This document shows, piece by piece, positions 33,601 to 43,782 of a DNA stretch of 45,923 nucleotides. The position numbers were made by a program, and so were the translations under genes. Source of the stretch: Epulopiscium sp. Nele67-Bin005 (GTDB lineage Bacteria; Bacillota; Clostridia; Lachnospirales; Cellulosilyticaceae); NCBI GenBank assembly GCA_002007365.1, contig LNZR01000056.1, positions 1 to 45,923 of the forward strand, given 5' to 3'. The notes under the pieces were generated by a model. That model did not search any database. It was given only the letters and a program-made list of their open reading frames with translations, and was not told the origin of the DNA. Numbering within the stretch: position 1 is the stretch's first letter; every line of letters begins with the position of its first letter.

Positions 33601-36600
33601 TTAGTTTAATGCGTTGTTCATTCTTACTAAAATAGTAGCCATTTCTGCTCTAGTTACTACTTTTTCTGGTGACATTTGCCCATCACCTGTTCCATTTAAT
33701 AATCCAGCACTTACACAATAATCAATTGCTTGAGCGTAGTCTGAATATCTTGTATCTTCAAAAGAGATAACTTGTTTGTTTGTTGCAATTTTACCTGCTG
33801 TTACTTCAAATAATACTTGAGCTAACACTTCACGAGTAATTTCATCTGTTGACATTACAATTTCTAATGTGCTTTCTGAAAGTTTAGAACCTACAGATGC
33901 CATTGATGAGAATGCCCAATGTTTTTCGTTAGTTACATATTTTTCTACTATTGTACGGTCTAAGTTCATGTCTGTAACACCGTTTAATAATAAAACTCTA
34001 TCTAAGAAAGTAAATGTATCTGCCACTTGTAAAGCTTGTGATGGATTGTATGCACCACTTGGCATTCCTGTTACTAACCCAAGCTCTGCAGCTTCTTTTA
34101 CCGATTTATCTGCCCAATGCTCTGGAGTTAAGTCTGTAAATTCAGCATCTACAATTGGTTCTAAAACAATTGATTTTGTAAATAAAGTAATATCCACATC
34201 TACCAAATTCAATAATTCTGGCTGAACTACAATTGTCGCAATTTCTGTAGCTGTTAATTTATCCCCTAAAAGCTCTGTTAAAGTTTCTACTGTAACTACT
34301 AATTCTAAGCTTGTGTATGGAAGATTTACTTCTAAAGTTGTTTGGATTTCTTCTTTATCAGCATCATCTAACATATCTAATTTCTTCTCTGTTGCAGAAA
34401 TAGTTGAAGCTGTTAAATTGTACTTTTCAATAAGCTCTGTAAATACTTCTAATTGAACCTCAGTCAAACTTTCAATCTCAGCTTTTAATACTGTTTCTAC
34501 AAAGATTGCTACTTTATCTACAGTTTCAGTTGTAGTTTCTGTTTCCGTAGTTGTTGTAGTTTCTGTAGTTGTTGTTGAGCTACTGCTTGAACTAGAACTA
34601 TTTGAGTTACTAGCAGCTTCATCATCTTCTGGGACAACTGCAATAAATACAACTCTTACCAAAATTTCTAATGTGCTTTCATTTCCAAATTCATCTTGTG
34701 CAGTGTAAGTTAATGTGTAAACTCCAATTTGGCTAGTGTCTACAGCTGGGACAACTGCTCCTGTTAAATCTGTAATTACCAATTCAACTTGTGCATTATT
34801 TCCATTTACATCTGTTGCAGTTACAGTTGGTAAAGTAAATGTATTTCCTCTATAAACTGTAAATGTTGTTGCTCCAGTATAGTTAAAAGTTGGCGCTTCT
34901 GTTTCTTCTTCGTCCTCTTCATCTACATCAGGAGTTTCTGTTTCTTCTTCGTCCTCTTCATCTACATCAGGAGTTTCTGTTTCCTCTTCGTCATCTTCAT
35001 CTACATCAGGAGTTTCTGTTTCCTCTTCGTCATCTTCATCTACATCAGGAGTTTCTGTTTCCTCTTCGTCCTCTCCATCTACATCAGGAGTTTCTGTTTC
35101 CTCTTCGTCCTCTCCATCTACATCAGGAGTTTCTGTTTCCTCTTCGTCCTCATCTTCTAATTCAGCTTCTTTAATTACTACAATCTCATCAGTATTTCTA
35201 ATTCTGATACGGTCTCCTTCATTGTTTTCTGATGCAAGACCAATAACTTCAATAGTATCTCCAACATTAATTCTATCAAATACGTTAGTTTCATCTCCAG
35301 AACCACTTACAATGTATCCATCTACATAAATACGAGCTACTCCACTTCCATCATCAAAGAAAATGTTACCCGAAGTTGAGTCACCAATTTCTGTAATAAC
35401 TCCTGTTGCCTTAATCAAAAGCCCTTCGTTTTCTTCTAACATAGTTTCTGCTGTTGTCATTTCTGTTGGCTCTACTAAATTGATTGACTCATCAATAATT
35501 TTTACACCACTAGTTTCACGAACTTCTCCTAGTTGAGTATCCCCTTCATATTGCCCAACAACCCCAGTAATTTGAACTTTTTGCCCAAGTGCCAATGGGA
35601 AATCTGAAATTGGGTGAATTGTAATTCCTGCTGTTTCATCTTGAACATAAACAACATCAAAGAATTTGTTTCCATCTACTGTATTTCCAGCTGTTACATA
35701 CCCTTCAATTGTGTAAGTTTCACCTAATAAATCTGGGAAGTTATCACCATCTTTATCTACTCGTAAATCTGCAATTGGAGTAATAGTTTTCTCTTTTTCT
35801 GGTGCTAAATCATTTAATAGATTTTTCATGATAATTGGGTTTGAGTATTCGCTAGATGGGTCCATCTCAAAGTCTGAGAAGAATGTAACCCCTGATAATA
35901 CTACTTTTTGCCCGTTTGGTAAAGTTTCAATTGCAAGTGCTATACCTTCACCAATTTCTACTGGTGTATTATCCCCAGCATTATCACCATCAGCACTGTA
36001 AGTTGTTTTGTGACCTTTTACGATATACTCAGCATCACCCTCAACTAATACAGAGTTTCCACTAAAGAAGCTGAAGTGTCCTACTGTTGAGCTTGATGAA
36101 ACGTAATCAATTCCATCTGTGTATTGGCTATCATCATTATAATCTGTAAAGTATAAACGGTAGTTTTGCCCACCATTATTTACATCATCTAATAATTGGT
36201 CATCGTTAAATCTTGACTCTGCTCCAATTTTTTCCAAAATTTTGTTAGCTTGAGTTGCGTTTCCTAATGCACAATAGTTATCTCCATAATCAGATTTTGA
36301 AGCTAAGATTAAATTTCCACCTGCTTCTACGAAATGGTTAATTGCTTCTAACTCATCTTCGCTATATGCTTCATTTGTGTTAGGGTCTGTAATAATTAGT
36401 AGGTCAAATCCGTTTAATAATTCGTCTGTTAACTCACTATTTACAGGGTTAATTGTCACTACCCCTCCATTATCTTGAATAACTTCTGTTACATAGTTCA
36501 TATTATCAACGTATCCACCTGTTACATACGCATTAGTTTTTGAACCATCAATCATAACTCTTGTTACTTCATCAGCCGTAACACCTTGAACTTCAATTCT

Positions 36601-39600
36601 TTCTGAGAATTCACGCTCTCCACCATTAACTTTTGCAGTTACAACAGCTTCTATTGTATTGTATCCTGATTTGTTAATTACGATATCAACCGTTGATGTT
36701 CCTTGCTCTGCTGGAGATACATCTTCCATATCTTCATCAGTTGCTACCAACTCACCATTGAAATAATATTTTACTACAATTTCTTCAATTCTAGCTTCAT
36801 CATTGTTATAAACTACTGTTTCTACTTGAATTGTATCTCCAATGATTGCCTTATATGCACTAGCTTCAACGTGAGAAATACCAATATTTTCCTTTTCGTT
36901 AATCCACATAGGCGCAGTTACTGCAATATCTCCATCAGCTTGAGTTACTCTTACATAGAAATAAGTAGAGTTTTCAACGTCTGCTGGGTCAATTGAGAAG
37001 TCCCAAGTTTTTTGGTTACTAGTTCCTGTTGTAGAAGTGTGTACTGCTCCTCCATCAGTAATTAATTCGATTTTTGAAATTACATCAGAATTATCTGGGT
37101 CATAAACATCAATACTAAAGTCTAACTTTGTTTGGTCTAATAAAATTGACCCCATAGTGTGACCATTAAGCTCATAAGAAATTTGTAAGTTTTCATCTTC
37201 TGTAGAATAAACTCTCATATCTCTAAGTGCTTGATATACGTTTTCTGTAGTTAATGAATCGGCTTCAATTACTGTTCTTGCAGTGTTTGCGTTACCCCAT
37301 AAACCTTTGTGGTTATCTTGGTTGTTTGTTGGAGCTACGTGCCAACCTTTATCTAATGCACGAGTATAATATTCATAAGATGGGAAATATCCACTACCAT
37401 TTACTGGACCTTCTCCGTTTCCTACCTCAATTAATGTTACAACTTTATCAACTTCTGCATCATAAAATCCAAAGTCACTAAAATCTCCAAACGTAGTTCC
37501 TGGGTGGTTAAGTTGAGAAATTGACTGTGGTTGAGCTTTTAGAGCTTCATAATATGCTGGTAAATCCATTGCTGCATTAGTACGAGTTTCAAAACCTTCT
37601 GTATTAAATGTGTTTATGTGACCCCATTTTCCAGTTCCTGAAGACCATGTCATTTCAAATGCATACATTGCGATAAATTCGCCTTCTTTGTTTGCAGCTT
37701 CGGCAGCTTCCTTTCCTGTTACCCATTGCCAACTCATTGAACCATCATCAAAACTTGCTAAAGTATCATTTGCAAACCAGTTTGAGTGGTCTGTTACTGC
37801 AAAGAAATCAAGTTGAGCGTTATTTTCTGCATAATCATAAGCTTCATAAATCGTCCCTTGACCATCAGAAAGTGTTGTATGAGAGTGAAGTTGACCAAAG
37901 AATAATGATTTCTCAGCCACTACTAAAGTCCATTCTCTAGTTGCTTCATTTCCTGAAACGTCTGATACAGCAAAGTTTACAGTGTAGTTTCCTTCTTCTA
38001 AAGCACCTGGGTTATACATAATTGTGATTTCTTGAACTTCAATTTCTTGAACTAACTCATCAAGATTTTGTACTACAGTCATAATTCCATCATCTTCTAC
38101 AGGAACTTCAATTGTAATAGGAGAAGTTGCAAATTGAATATGCTCAGATACATCTTTTCCATCAAATTCTAACACGATGCTATTTTCATCAATCCCTAAT
38201 CCTAAATCATAAAATGAAACTGTAATTGTTGGCGCTTCTCCTGGCTTAGCAGAAAGAGGTGTTACATCTGTAATTGTTGGGGCAATATCATCATCTGCTG
38301 TAATTGCAATATCAGCAGTTTCCACTCCAACATTTCCTGTTACATCAGTTGCAATTACGTAATAAGTTATTACTGTTCCTGCTTTTAATTCATCTTTAGA
38401 AATAGTTGCTGAATAAGTATCTCCAACAAATCCAACTAATTCCATATCCAAAATAATTGCATCAGCTGGAATTTCAACTTCCGAAATTTCCGTAACCTCT
38501 TCTACAATAACTTCAATCTCATCAGAAATTTCAGTAGCTTCAGAAATTGTATATGCAAGCTCAATTGTACTTATTGCTCTGTTATCTGTAACATCTGCCG
38601 AAATAACTAAGTCTTGGAAAATGCTAGCTTTAGTTAAAGTTTCATCTAAAATAATTGTTGGCGCTTCTTCATCAGGCGTTGCAAAATCAGTAGTTACAGT
38701 CATTCCACAAAGTACTGCTTGGTTAGTTAAATAATCCATAACACCAGTAATATTTACTTCATCACCAACATTATAGTTACCCCAGTTTGCAAAATTGTAA
38801 ACTACAAGTTCTTCTGCTCCTTGAGTAATTATTGTTCCTTGACTACTTCCAAGCTCTGTAAATGTAACACCTTCCATAGTTACTAACGAACCTTCGTAAT
38901 CACGAGTTAATGCTTCAGCCACAGTAATAATATGAGGTTCTGGCAATTCTACACCAGTGTTCAAAAGTTCTACCCCGTTTGTAGTAGCAACTCTTAAAGA
39001 TGCAGCCCCAGAGCTATTACTTCTGTTTCCATAAACGATAATCTCATCACCAATGTTGTAATTAGAAGCTTTATCATCAGTAGAAACATTAAAGTTAATC
39101 AAAATCCCTGCTGTTTCATCTTGAATATACATACGGGCAGAAGTTTCAATTCCAGTAACTACCCCTTTGATATACATCATATCAGTAGTATTTTCTTCCA
39201 AAGTTCTAGCTCTTGCGATAGAAATATATTCATTTGCAAGCTCAATAGTTGCAGTCGTTCCGATAATTCTTTGAGCGCCTTCATATACTCCAATTACACC
39301 AGTAACATTTAAATTATCACCTTGCTCATATCCATCTAAATCAGCAGATACAATTTGAATTTTATCATCACCTTGAATTAAATATTTATCTTCGTATCCT
39401 TCTGTTCCAAGGTCTAACTCAACATCTGTTAACTTAACTAATTGTGACTCATAATCTCCACTTAATGCTTGTGAAATAGTAATTTGTTTAGCATCTGGCA
39501 CACCAATATTTTGTGTCAAAATTTCGATTGTTGGTTCACCAATTGTAACTAAGTTTCCAAAGCTTCCAACTTCTCCAGATACACTAACTTGGTTTCCAGC

Positions 39601-42399
39601 AGAATAAATATTATGAGTATCATAATCCGTTACAACTACTGCAATACCAGCTGTTTCATCTTGAATATATACAATTGAATACCCGTGGTTTTCTGCAATA
39701 ACAACCCCTGTAACTGTTCCTGCTACTAATACTTCTTCTCCAGCTAAAGAACGAGCAACAGAAATATCAATAGTCCCTTCAGGAACTGGAGCTGCAACTA
39801 TTTGTGCTGTTGTTGCCGAACCAATTAATTGAGCAACCCCATTATAAGTTCCCATTACACCAGTAATAGTTACGTTATCACCAACAGAGAAATTTCCATA
39901 ATCCCCAAAGTAATATACGCTCATTTCGTTATCACCTTGTGTAATAGTTGTAAATGCTGAACCTAATTGAGTAAATGTTACATCAGACATTGTAACAAGT
40001 TGGCTTTCATACTTTCCACTTAATGCTTCTTCCATAGTTAACTCTAAAGCTTGTGGCACTCCTACAAATCCATTATTATCAACAGCTTCAAACTCCTCTA
40101 ATGTTACAGCACTAGATGCAGTTCCAACCTTTGCTAAAATAGTGATTTGGTCACCAATCTCATGTTTTGCATACTCTGTAGCATCAAGATTTATAGCAAT
40201 ACCAGCTGTTTCATCTTGAATATAAATTCTATAAGTTGTACTATAAGAGTTTTGACCAGTAATTGTTCCTGTTACCTGAACAACTTCTCCAGCTTGCTCC
40301 CTAGCTGATAAAATAGTAATCGACTCATCTGGGTTTAGCGTTGTCTCTGGAGTTTGTGGCTCATCTGGAGTAGTTACAGTTCCATCACTCATTGTAATAG
40401 TAGTAGTTGCTCCACAAATTTGATATTCTGAATTATATCTATCTAATACACCAGTAATATTTACTACATCACCAACTTTGTAATTTTCATAATCTGGGTG
40501 GTTGTTGAAGTTATAAATGATTAATTGCTCTCCATTTCTTTCAACAACTGTTCCACTTCCACTATCAATAGAAACAAATTCTACAGCTTCAACTGTTACC
40601 AACAACCCTTCTTGAGCTCCTGTATTTGCTTGAGCAATAGAAATTATTTGCGCTTCTGGAAGGGCAACATTTTTTGCACTAATTTCTACGATATCACTAT
40701 CAGCAGTTTTTGGAGCAATTGCAATAGCACTTGAACTATTTGTTTTTGTTCCTGTTAATGTAATTTCATCTCCAACCGAAAAATCTGCTGTTGATAATGA
40801 ATGATTAGTAAAGTTAACTACAATCCCAGAAGTATCATCTTGAATATATAAGCGATTGGCGTTTTCAATTCCTGTAACAACTCCTGTAACTTGTAATCCA
40901 ACTGTATTTTGTGTATATGTTCTAAAGTCAGCAATTGTTAAAGAGTCTGCAGGATTTAAAACGTTGTTTGAATTATCAAAGTCTTCTTCCTCTTCAGACT
41001 CATCATCATTTTCATCTTCCTCAGACCCGTCATCATTTTCGTTATCTAATTCTTCATCTAACTCTTCTTCAAGTTCAGCGCCTTCTACTAAATCAAACTC
41101 TGTAACTCCACCTACCAATTGAGCAGTTCCATTATAAGTACCAACTACTGCAATAACATCTACAATATCACCAACATTATAATTTTCATAATCTGTAAAT
41201 CTATAAACATTTAAGCTGTATCCATCTTTTGTCAGAACTGATGAACCCCATTGGCTAAGTGATGTAACTTCCACTCCTTTAATAACTACCAACTGACCTT
41301 CATAATCACCCGTTAATACATCAGAAATAGAAACTTCTACAGATGTTACAATTCCTGTTTGCGAAATAACATCAAAGTCATGAAGTGTTACTAACTTTAA
41401 TGCATAAGATGATGAACGAACTCCTTTTACAGTAACTTCTGCTCCTACAACTATATCCGAAATATCATCAGCCGATGTATAACTAACACCAATTCCTGCT
41501 GTATCATCTTGGATAAAAAATCTACTATTTGCAGTATCAATAGCCGACACAACTCCTGTTGTCATAACAGCTTCACTGTCTGCTAAATCACGAGCTTCAC
41601 TAACAGAGTTAACTTCTGTGTATTCAACTGCTGGAACTTCTTTATCATCATCACCTTCAATAATTAAAGTTACTCCACAAATATGAATAACAGCAGAAGT
41701 ACAATCCATTACTCCAGAAAATGTTACTGTATCACCAATTTGATATTTATCATAACTTGAGTGATTATTAAAGTTATTTACAATTAGCTCATTCCCATCA
41801 GCATCTTTAACAATTGTATTTACACCTGTTCCAAGAGCCGTAAATTCTACATCTACCACCTTAACAAGTGACCCTTCATAAGCACCAGTGTTTGCTTGCT
41901 CTACTGATACTTCAATCGCTGCTGGTAACTCAACTCCAGAATCAATTAAAGTTGCACTATGCGCTCTAATTGTTTCTGCGTTAGAACTATTAGATCTATT
42001 TCCTGTAATTACAACCTTATCACCAACTTTGTAATTAGATGTTGAATGATTAAATTCGCTATAGTTAAAATTGATTAAAATTCCTGCTGTTTCATCTTGA
42101 ATATACATACGAGCATCAGTTTCAATTCCTGTAACAACTCCTGTAACTTGAATTACATCATTATTACGAGCTAACGCTCTTGCATCTAAAATACTAATCG
42201 ATGCTTCCAAATCTACGCTATCGTCCACTGTAAATGCAGACCCTGTAGTAGTAGTATTTTCAACGTTTAATGACTCACTTTGGACTACTGTATCAACTTC
42301 CTGTGCCATAACTAAATTTACAGGACTTACTGCACTTGCAATAAACATAGATGATGCTAGTGTCAAACTTAAACCTTTTCTTAAATTTCTCGCTTTCAT
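33601..42399 (-). CDS. Giant S-layer-anchored protein: six OB-fold pairs, PHP phosphoesterase domain, SLH repeats
   Basis: Exported protein of 2932 residues. A signal peptide (about 1-32, ending VMA) leads to six tandem units of about 190 residues (about 65-1235), each made of two OB-like halves: the first with VTGVVTGIE and YIQDETAGI, the second with a GDxVxITGVMGTY-type strand. Ig-like segments follow (about 1240-1490). A CehA/McbA-type PHP metallophosphoesterase domain (about 1497-1800) keeps its metal ligands: LHSH (1503), TDHS (1536), FEMTW, GHINTF, LNHPG and QDNH. Next come a glutamine-amidotransferase-like segment (about 1945-2170), more OB units (2210-2400), an acidic repeat (2413-2501), a Ser/Thr linker and three SLH repeats (about 2750-2932). 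It should act on phosphoesters, perhaps nucleic acids, at the cell surface; the substrate is unproven. A PhoP-type box lies upstream. Confidence 0.85.
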   Translation of the reverse strand: MKARNLRKGLSLTLASSMFIASAVSPVNLVMAQEVDTVVQSESLNVENTTTTGSAFTVDDSVDLEASISILDARALARNNDVIQVTGVVTGIETDARMYIQDETAGILINFNYSEFNHSTSNYKVGDKVVITGNRSNSSNAETIRAHSATLIDSGVELPAAIEVSVEQANTGAYEGSLVKVVDVEFTALGTGVNTIVKDADGNELIVNNFNNHSSYDKYQIGDTVTFSGVMDCTSAVIHICGVTLIIEGDDDKEVPAVEYTEVNSVSEARDLADSEAVMTTGVVSAIDTANSRFFIQDDTAGIGVSYTSADDISDIVVGAEVTVKGVRSSSYALKLVTLHDFDVISQTGIVTSVEVSISDVLTGDYEGQLVVIKGVEVTSLSQWGSSVLTKDGYSLNVYRFTDYENYNVGDIVDVIAVVGTYNGTAQLVGGVTEFDLVEGAELEEELDEELDNENDDGSEEDENDDESEEEEDFDNSNNVLNPADSLTIADFRTYTQNTVGLQVTGVVTGIENANRLYIQDDTSGIVVNFTNHSLSTADFSVGDEITLTGTKTNSSSAIAIAPKTADSDIVEISAKNVALPEAQIISIAQANTGAQEGLLVTVEAVEFVSIDSGSGTVVERNGEQLIIYNFNNHPDYENYKVGDVVNITGVLDRYNSEYQICGATTTITMSDGTVTTPDEPQTPETTLNPDESITILSAREQAGEVVQVTGTITGQNSYSTTYRIYIQDETAGIAINLDATEYAKHEIGDQITILAKVGTASSAVTLEEFEAVDNNGFVGVPQALELTMEEALSGKYESQLVTMSDVTFTQLGSAFTTITQGDNEMSVYYFGDYGNFSVGDNVTITGVMGTYNGVAQLIGSATTAQIVAAPVPEGTIDISVARSLAGEEVLVAGTVTGVVIAENHGYSIVYIQDETAGIAVVVTDYDTHNIYSAGNQVSVSGEVGSFGNLVTIGEPTIEILTQNIGVPDAKQITISQALSGDYESQLVKLTDVELDLGTEGYEDKYLIQGDDKIQIVSADLDGYEQGDNLNVTGVIGVYEGAQRIIGTTATIELANEYISIARARTLEENTTDMMYIKGVVTGIETSARMYIQDETAGILINFNVSTDDKASNYNIGDEIIVYGNRSNSSGAASLRVATTNGVELLNTGVELPEPHIITVAEALTRDYEGSLVTMEGVTFTELGSSQGTIITQGAEELVVYNFANWGNYNVGDEVNITGVMDYLTNQAVLCGMTVTTDFATPDEEAPTIILDETLTKASIFQDLVISADVTDNRAISTIELAYTISEATEISDEIEVIVEEVTEISEVEIPADAIILDMELVGFVGDTYSATISKDELKAGTVITYYVIATDVTGNVGVETADIAITADDDIAPTITDVTPLSAKPGEAPTITVSFYDLGLGIDENSIVLEFDGKDVSEHIQFATSPITIEVPVEDDGIMTVVQNLDELVQEIEVQEITIMYNPGALEEGNYTVNFAVSDVSGNEATREWTLVVAEKSLFFGQLHSHTTLSDGQGTIYEAYDYAENNAQLDFFAVTDHSNWFANDTLASFDDGSMSWQWVTGKEAAEAANKEGEFIAMYAFEMTWSSGTGKWGHINTFNTEGFETRTNAAMDLPAYYEALKAQPQSISQLNHPGTTFGDFSDFGFYDAEVDKVVTLIEVGNGEGPVNGSGYFPSYEYYTRALDKGWHVAPTNNQDNHKGLWGNANTARTVIEADSLTTENVYQALRDMRVYSTEDENLQISYELNGHTMGSILLDQTKLDFSIDVYDPDNSDVISKIELITDGGAVHTSTTGTSNQKTWDFSIDPADVENSTYFYVRVTQADGDIAVTAPMWINEKENIGISHVEASAYKAIIGDTIQVETVVYNNDEARIEEIVVKYYFNGELVATDEDMEDVSPAEQGTSTVDIVINKSGYNTIEAVVTAKVNGGEREFSERIEVQGVTADEVTRVMIDGSKTNAYVTGGYVDNMNYVTEVIQDNGGVVTINPVNSELTDELLNGFDLLIITDPNTNEAYSEDELEAINHFVEAGGNLILASKSDYGDNYCALGNATQANKILEKIGAESRFNDDQLLDDVNNGGQNYRLYFTDYNDDSQYTDGIDYVSSSSTVGHFSFFSGNSVLVEGDAEYIVKGHKTTYSADGDNAGDNTPVEIGEGIALAIETLPNGQKVVLSGVTFFSDFEMDPSSEYSNPIIMKNLLNDLAPEKEKTITPIADLRVDKDGDNFPDLLGETYTIEGYVTAGNTVDGNKFFDVVYVQDETAGITIHPISDFPLALGQKVQITGVVGQYEGDTQLGEVRETSGVKIIDESINLVEPTEMTTAETMLEENEGLLIKATGVITEIGDSTSGNIFFDDGSGVARIYVDGYIVSGSGDETNVFDRINVGDTIEVIGLASENNEGDRIRIRNTDEIVVIKEAELEDEDEEETETPDVDGEDEEETETPDVDGEDEEETETPDVDEDDEEETETPDVDEDDEEETETPDVDEEDEEETETPDVDEEDEEETEAPTFNYTGATTFTVYRGNTFTLPTVTATDVNGNNAQVELVITDLTGAVVPAVDTSQIGVYTLTYTAQDEFGNESTLEILVRVVFIAVVPEDDEAASNSNSSSSSSSSTTTTETTTTTETETTTETVDKVAIFVETVLKAEIESLTEVQLEVFTELIEKYNLTASTISATEKKLDMLDDADKEEIQTTLEVNLPYTSLELVVTVETLTELLGDKLTATEIATIVVQPELLNLVDVDITLFTKSIVLEPIVDAEFTDLTPEHWADKSVKEAAELGLVTGMPSGAYNPSQALQVADTFTFLDRVLLLNGVTDMNLDRTIVEKYVTNEKHWAFSSMASVGSKLSESTLEIVMSTDEITREVLAQVLFEVTAGKIATNKQVISFEDTRYSDYAQAIDYCVSAGLLNGTGDGQMSPEKVVTRAEMATILVRMNNALN
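34896..35160 (-). repeat. 39-bp tandem repeat encoding an acidic 13-residue unit
   Basis: Six units encode variations of EDEEETETPDVDG/E between the OB and Ig-like parts of the giant protein. Neighbouring units match in pairs at the base level (1-2, 3-4, 5-6), a sign of stepwise duplication. The acidic linker may bind calcium or act as a spacer. Confidence 0.9.
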
Positions 42400-42469
42400 A
42401 GTTTTTCTCCCTCACTAATTAAAACTATTGATTAAAAAATTTGCTATCAAAATAGCTATTCTCAAATTC

Positions 42470-42475
42470 ATTCTA
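42470..42475 (-). promoter_or_regulatory. Extended -10 element of the giant surface-protein gene
   Basis: On the minus strand TGTTAGAAT (TAGAAT at 42470-42475 with an upstream TG) lies 20 bp downstream of the last Pho-box hexamer and about 70 bp before the start codon. No good -35 hexamer is present, as expected for an activator-dependent promoter. Confidence 0.5.
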
Positions 42476-42495
42476 ACATAGGACATACCCCTGTA

Positions 42496-42544
42496 GGTTA
42501 AAATCATGTTCAGGTTTTGTTAAATTATGTTAAGTTTATGTTAA
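42496..42544 (-). promoter_or_regulatory. PhoP-type box: five TTAACA-like hexamers
   Basis: Reading the minus strand: TTAACA (42539-42544), TTAACA (42528-42533), TTAACA (42518-42523), TGAACA (42507-42512), TTAACC (42496-42501), with spacers of 5, 4, 5 and 5 bp. The PhoP consensus in Gram-positive bacteria is repeated TT(A/C/T)ACA-like hexamers about 11 bp apart. It predicts induction of the giant protein gene by phosphate starvation. Confidence 0.75.
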
Positions 42545-42562
42545 ATCTGCGCATAAAAAAAA

Positions 42563-42583
42563 GACTTACTTTAAAAGTAAGCC
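42563..42583 (-). terminator. Terminator of the phosphonate/nucleotidase/YibE-F operon
   Basis: On the minus strand GGCTTACT (42583-42576) pairs with AGTAAGTC (42570-42563) with one G-U pair, followed by eight T's. It overlaps the stop codon of the YibE/F gene. Confidence 0.8.
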
Positions 42584-43764
42584 TAGTTTTTATAAATATT
42601 ATTTTTGTCAATATCATTTTTGTATAGGTAGCACCCAAAAAACACTGTAATTGGAACAGTTAACACAATTCCGATACTCCCAGCCAAACCTTGTATAAAT
42701 TCTACTGCTAAAGTTTGCAAATTCAACATCTGAACTGTATCCATATCAGCAGCAAAAATTAATACAAAATTATTTAATGAGCCACCTGCCAACGCCAAAA
42801 TCAAAGTATTGGTCATAGTTCCAATCATATCAGTTCCAACATTCATACCACTTTTTATTAATTCTTTGGAAGAAATATTTGGGTTAACCGTTATAAATTC
42901 TTGCATTGCAGATGAAATTGACATTGCAACGTCCATAACTGCTCCTAAAGATGCTATCAAAATCCCAGCAAATAACAGCCCCTTAACCTTTAAACCACTA
43001 GTTTCAGAAAGATATAACAATGCCTCGGTTTCTTCCATTGTACCACCATTCAAACTTGCAAGTTTTCCAAAAATATACGCTATTAAAGCTGCAATTAAAA
43101 CTCCACAAATCGTTCCAACTATTGCATTTACAGTCTTTTTGGAACGTCCAGATACCAAAGAAAGTGTAACTATCGTACTCAAACTTGCTACTATCAAAGA
43201 TGCTACCACAGGTTCAACCCCTCTAAACATCAACGGCAACATCAAATATACAACGCTCACACCAGTAAAAATTAGAGATACAATTGACTTTACTCCCTTA
43301 AATTTACCCACCAAAATTATCAAACCAAAAAATATAATCGCAAGTAAAACTACGTATCCCCATCTATAATAAGTGTAAACGCTAAGTTCTCCAACAGCAT
43401 CATCTTTTATATAACAAGCAACCACAAGATTTGAACCCTCATAAGCACGAATGTTATAAAGCCTGCTCAAATAATTAGTTAAATCATACTGCTCACCCTT
43501 AAATGGACCTTCCACAAACCTAATTAACAGTTGCTGACGACCTAATAAAAATTCACCTGTATAAGGGTCTGGTTCTAAAGTTTCACTGACTAATTCGATA
43601 ACTTCAGCTTTATAATATTGCACATTTCGATTTAATTTATCTGGCAAGTAACTATTTTCAAAAATCATATTCGATGACATAATCATTAGTTGTGATATTA
43701 TCAAAACTACTAATATTGGTAAATATTTCTTATAATCAAATTTGTTCTCTAATTGCTCATTCAT
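42583..43764 (-). CDS. YibE/F-family membrane protein
   Basis: Integral membrane protein of 393 residues. An N-terminal span (about 13-32) is followed by an extracytoplasmic domain (about 35-125) and seven or so further spans. Family landmarks are KGVKSIVSLIFTGVSVVYLMLPLM, GAVMDVAMSISSAMQEF, and GTDMIGTMTNTLILALAGGS. The function of YibE/F proteins is not established. It is the last gene of an operon with a 5'-nucleotidase-like enzyme and a phosphonate-type permease, 18 bp after the former, with GAGGGAG before its start. Confidence 0.85.
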   Translation of the reverse strand: MNEQLENKFDYKKYLPILVVLIISQLMIMSSNMIFENSYLPDKLNRNVQYYKAEVIELVSETLEPDPYTGEFLLGRQQLLIRFVEGPFKGEQYDLTNYLSRLYNIRAYEGSNLVVACYIKDDAVGELSVYTYYRWGYVVLLAIIFFGLIILVGKFKGVKSIVSLIFTGVSVVYLMLPLMFRGVEPVVASLIVASLSTIVTLSLVSGRSKKTVNAIVGTICGVLIAALIAYIFGKLASLNGGTMEETEALLYLSETSGLKVKGLLFAGILIASLGAVMDVAMSISSAMQEFITVNPNISSKELIKSGMNVGTDMIGTMTNTLILALAGGSLNNFVLIFAADMDTVQMLNLQTLAVEFIQGLAGSIGIVLTVPITVFFGCYLYKNDIDKNNIYKN

Positions 43765-43782
43765 CTTATCTCCCTCAAAAAG

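Noticed and set aside
34890-35174. 94-residue plus-strand frame rich in FLFPLRPLHLHQE repeats
   Set aside because: It is the complement of the acidic 39-bp repeat in the giant minus-strand gene and has no ribosome binding site.
42809-43369. 186-residue plus-strand frame
   Set aside because: Shadow of the YibE/F gene on the opposite strand, which has family motifs and a ribosome binding site.
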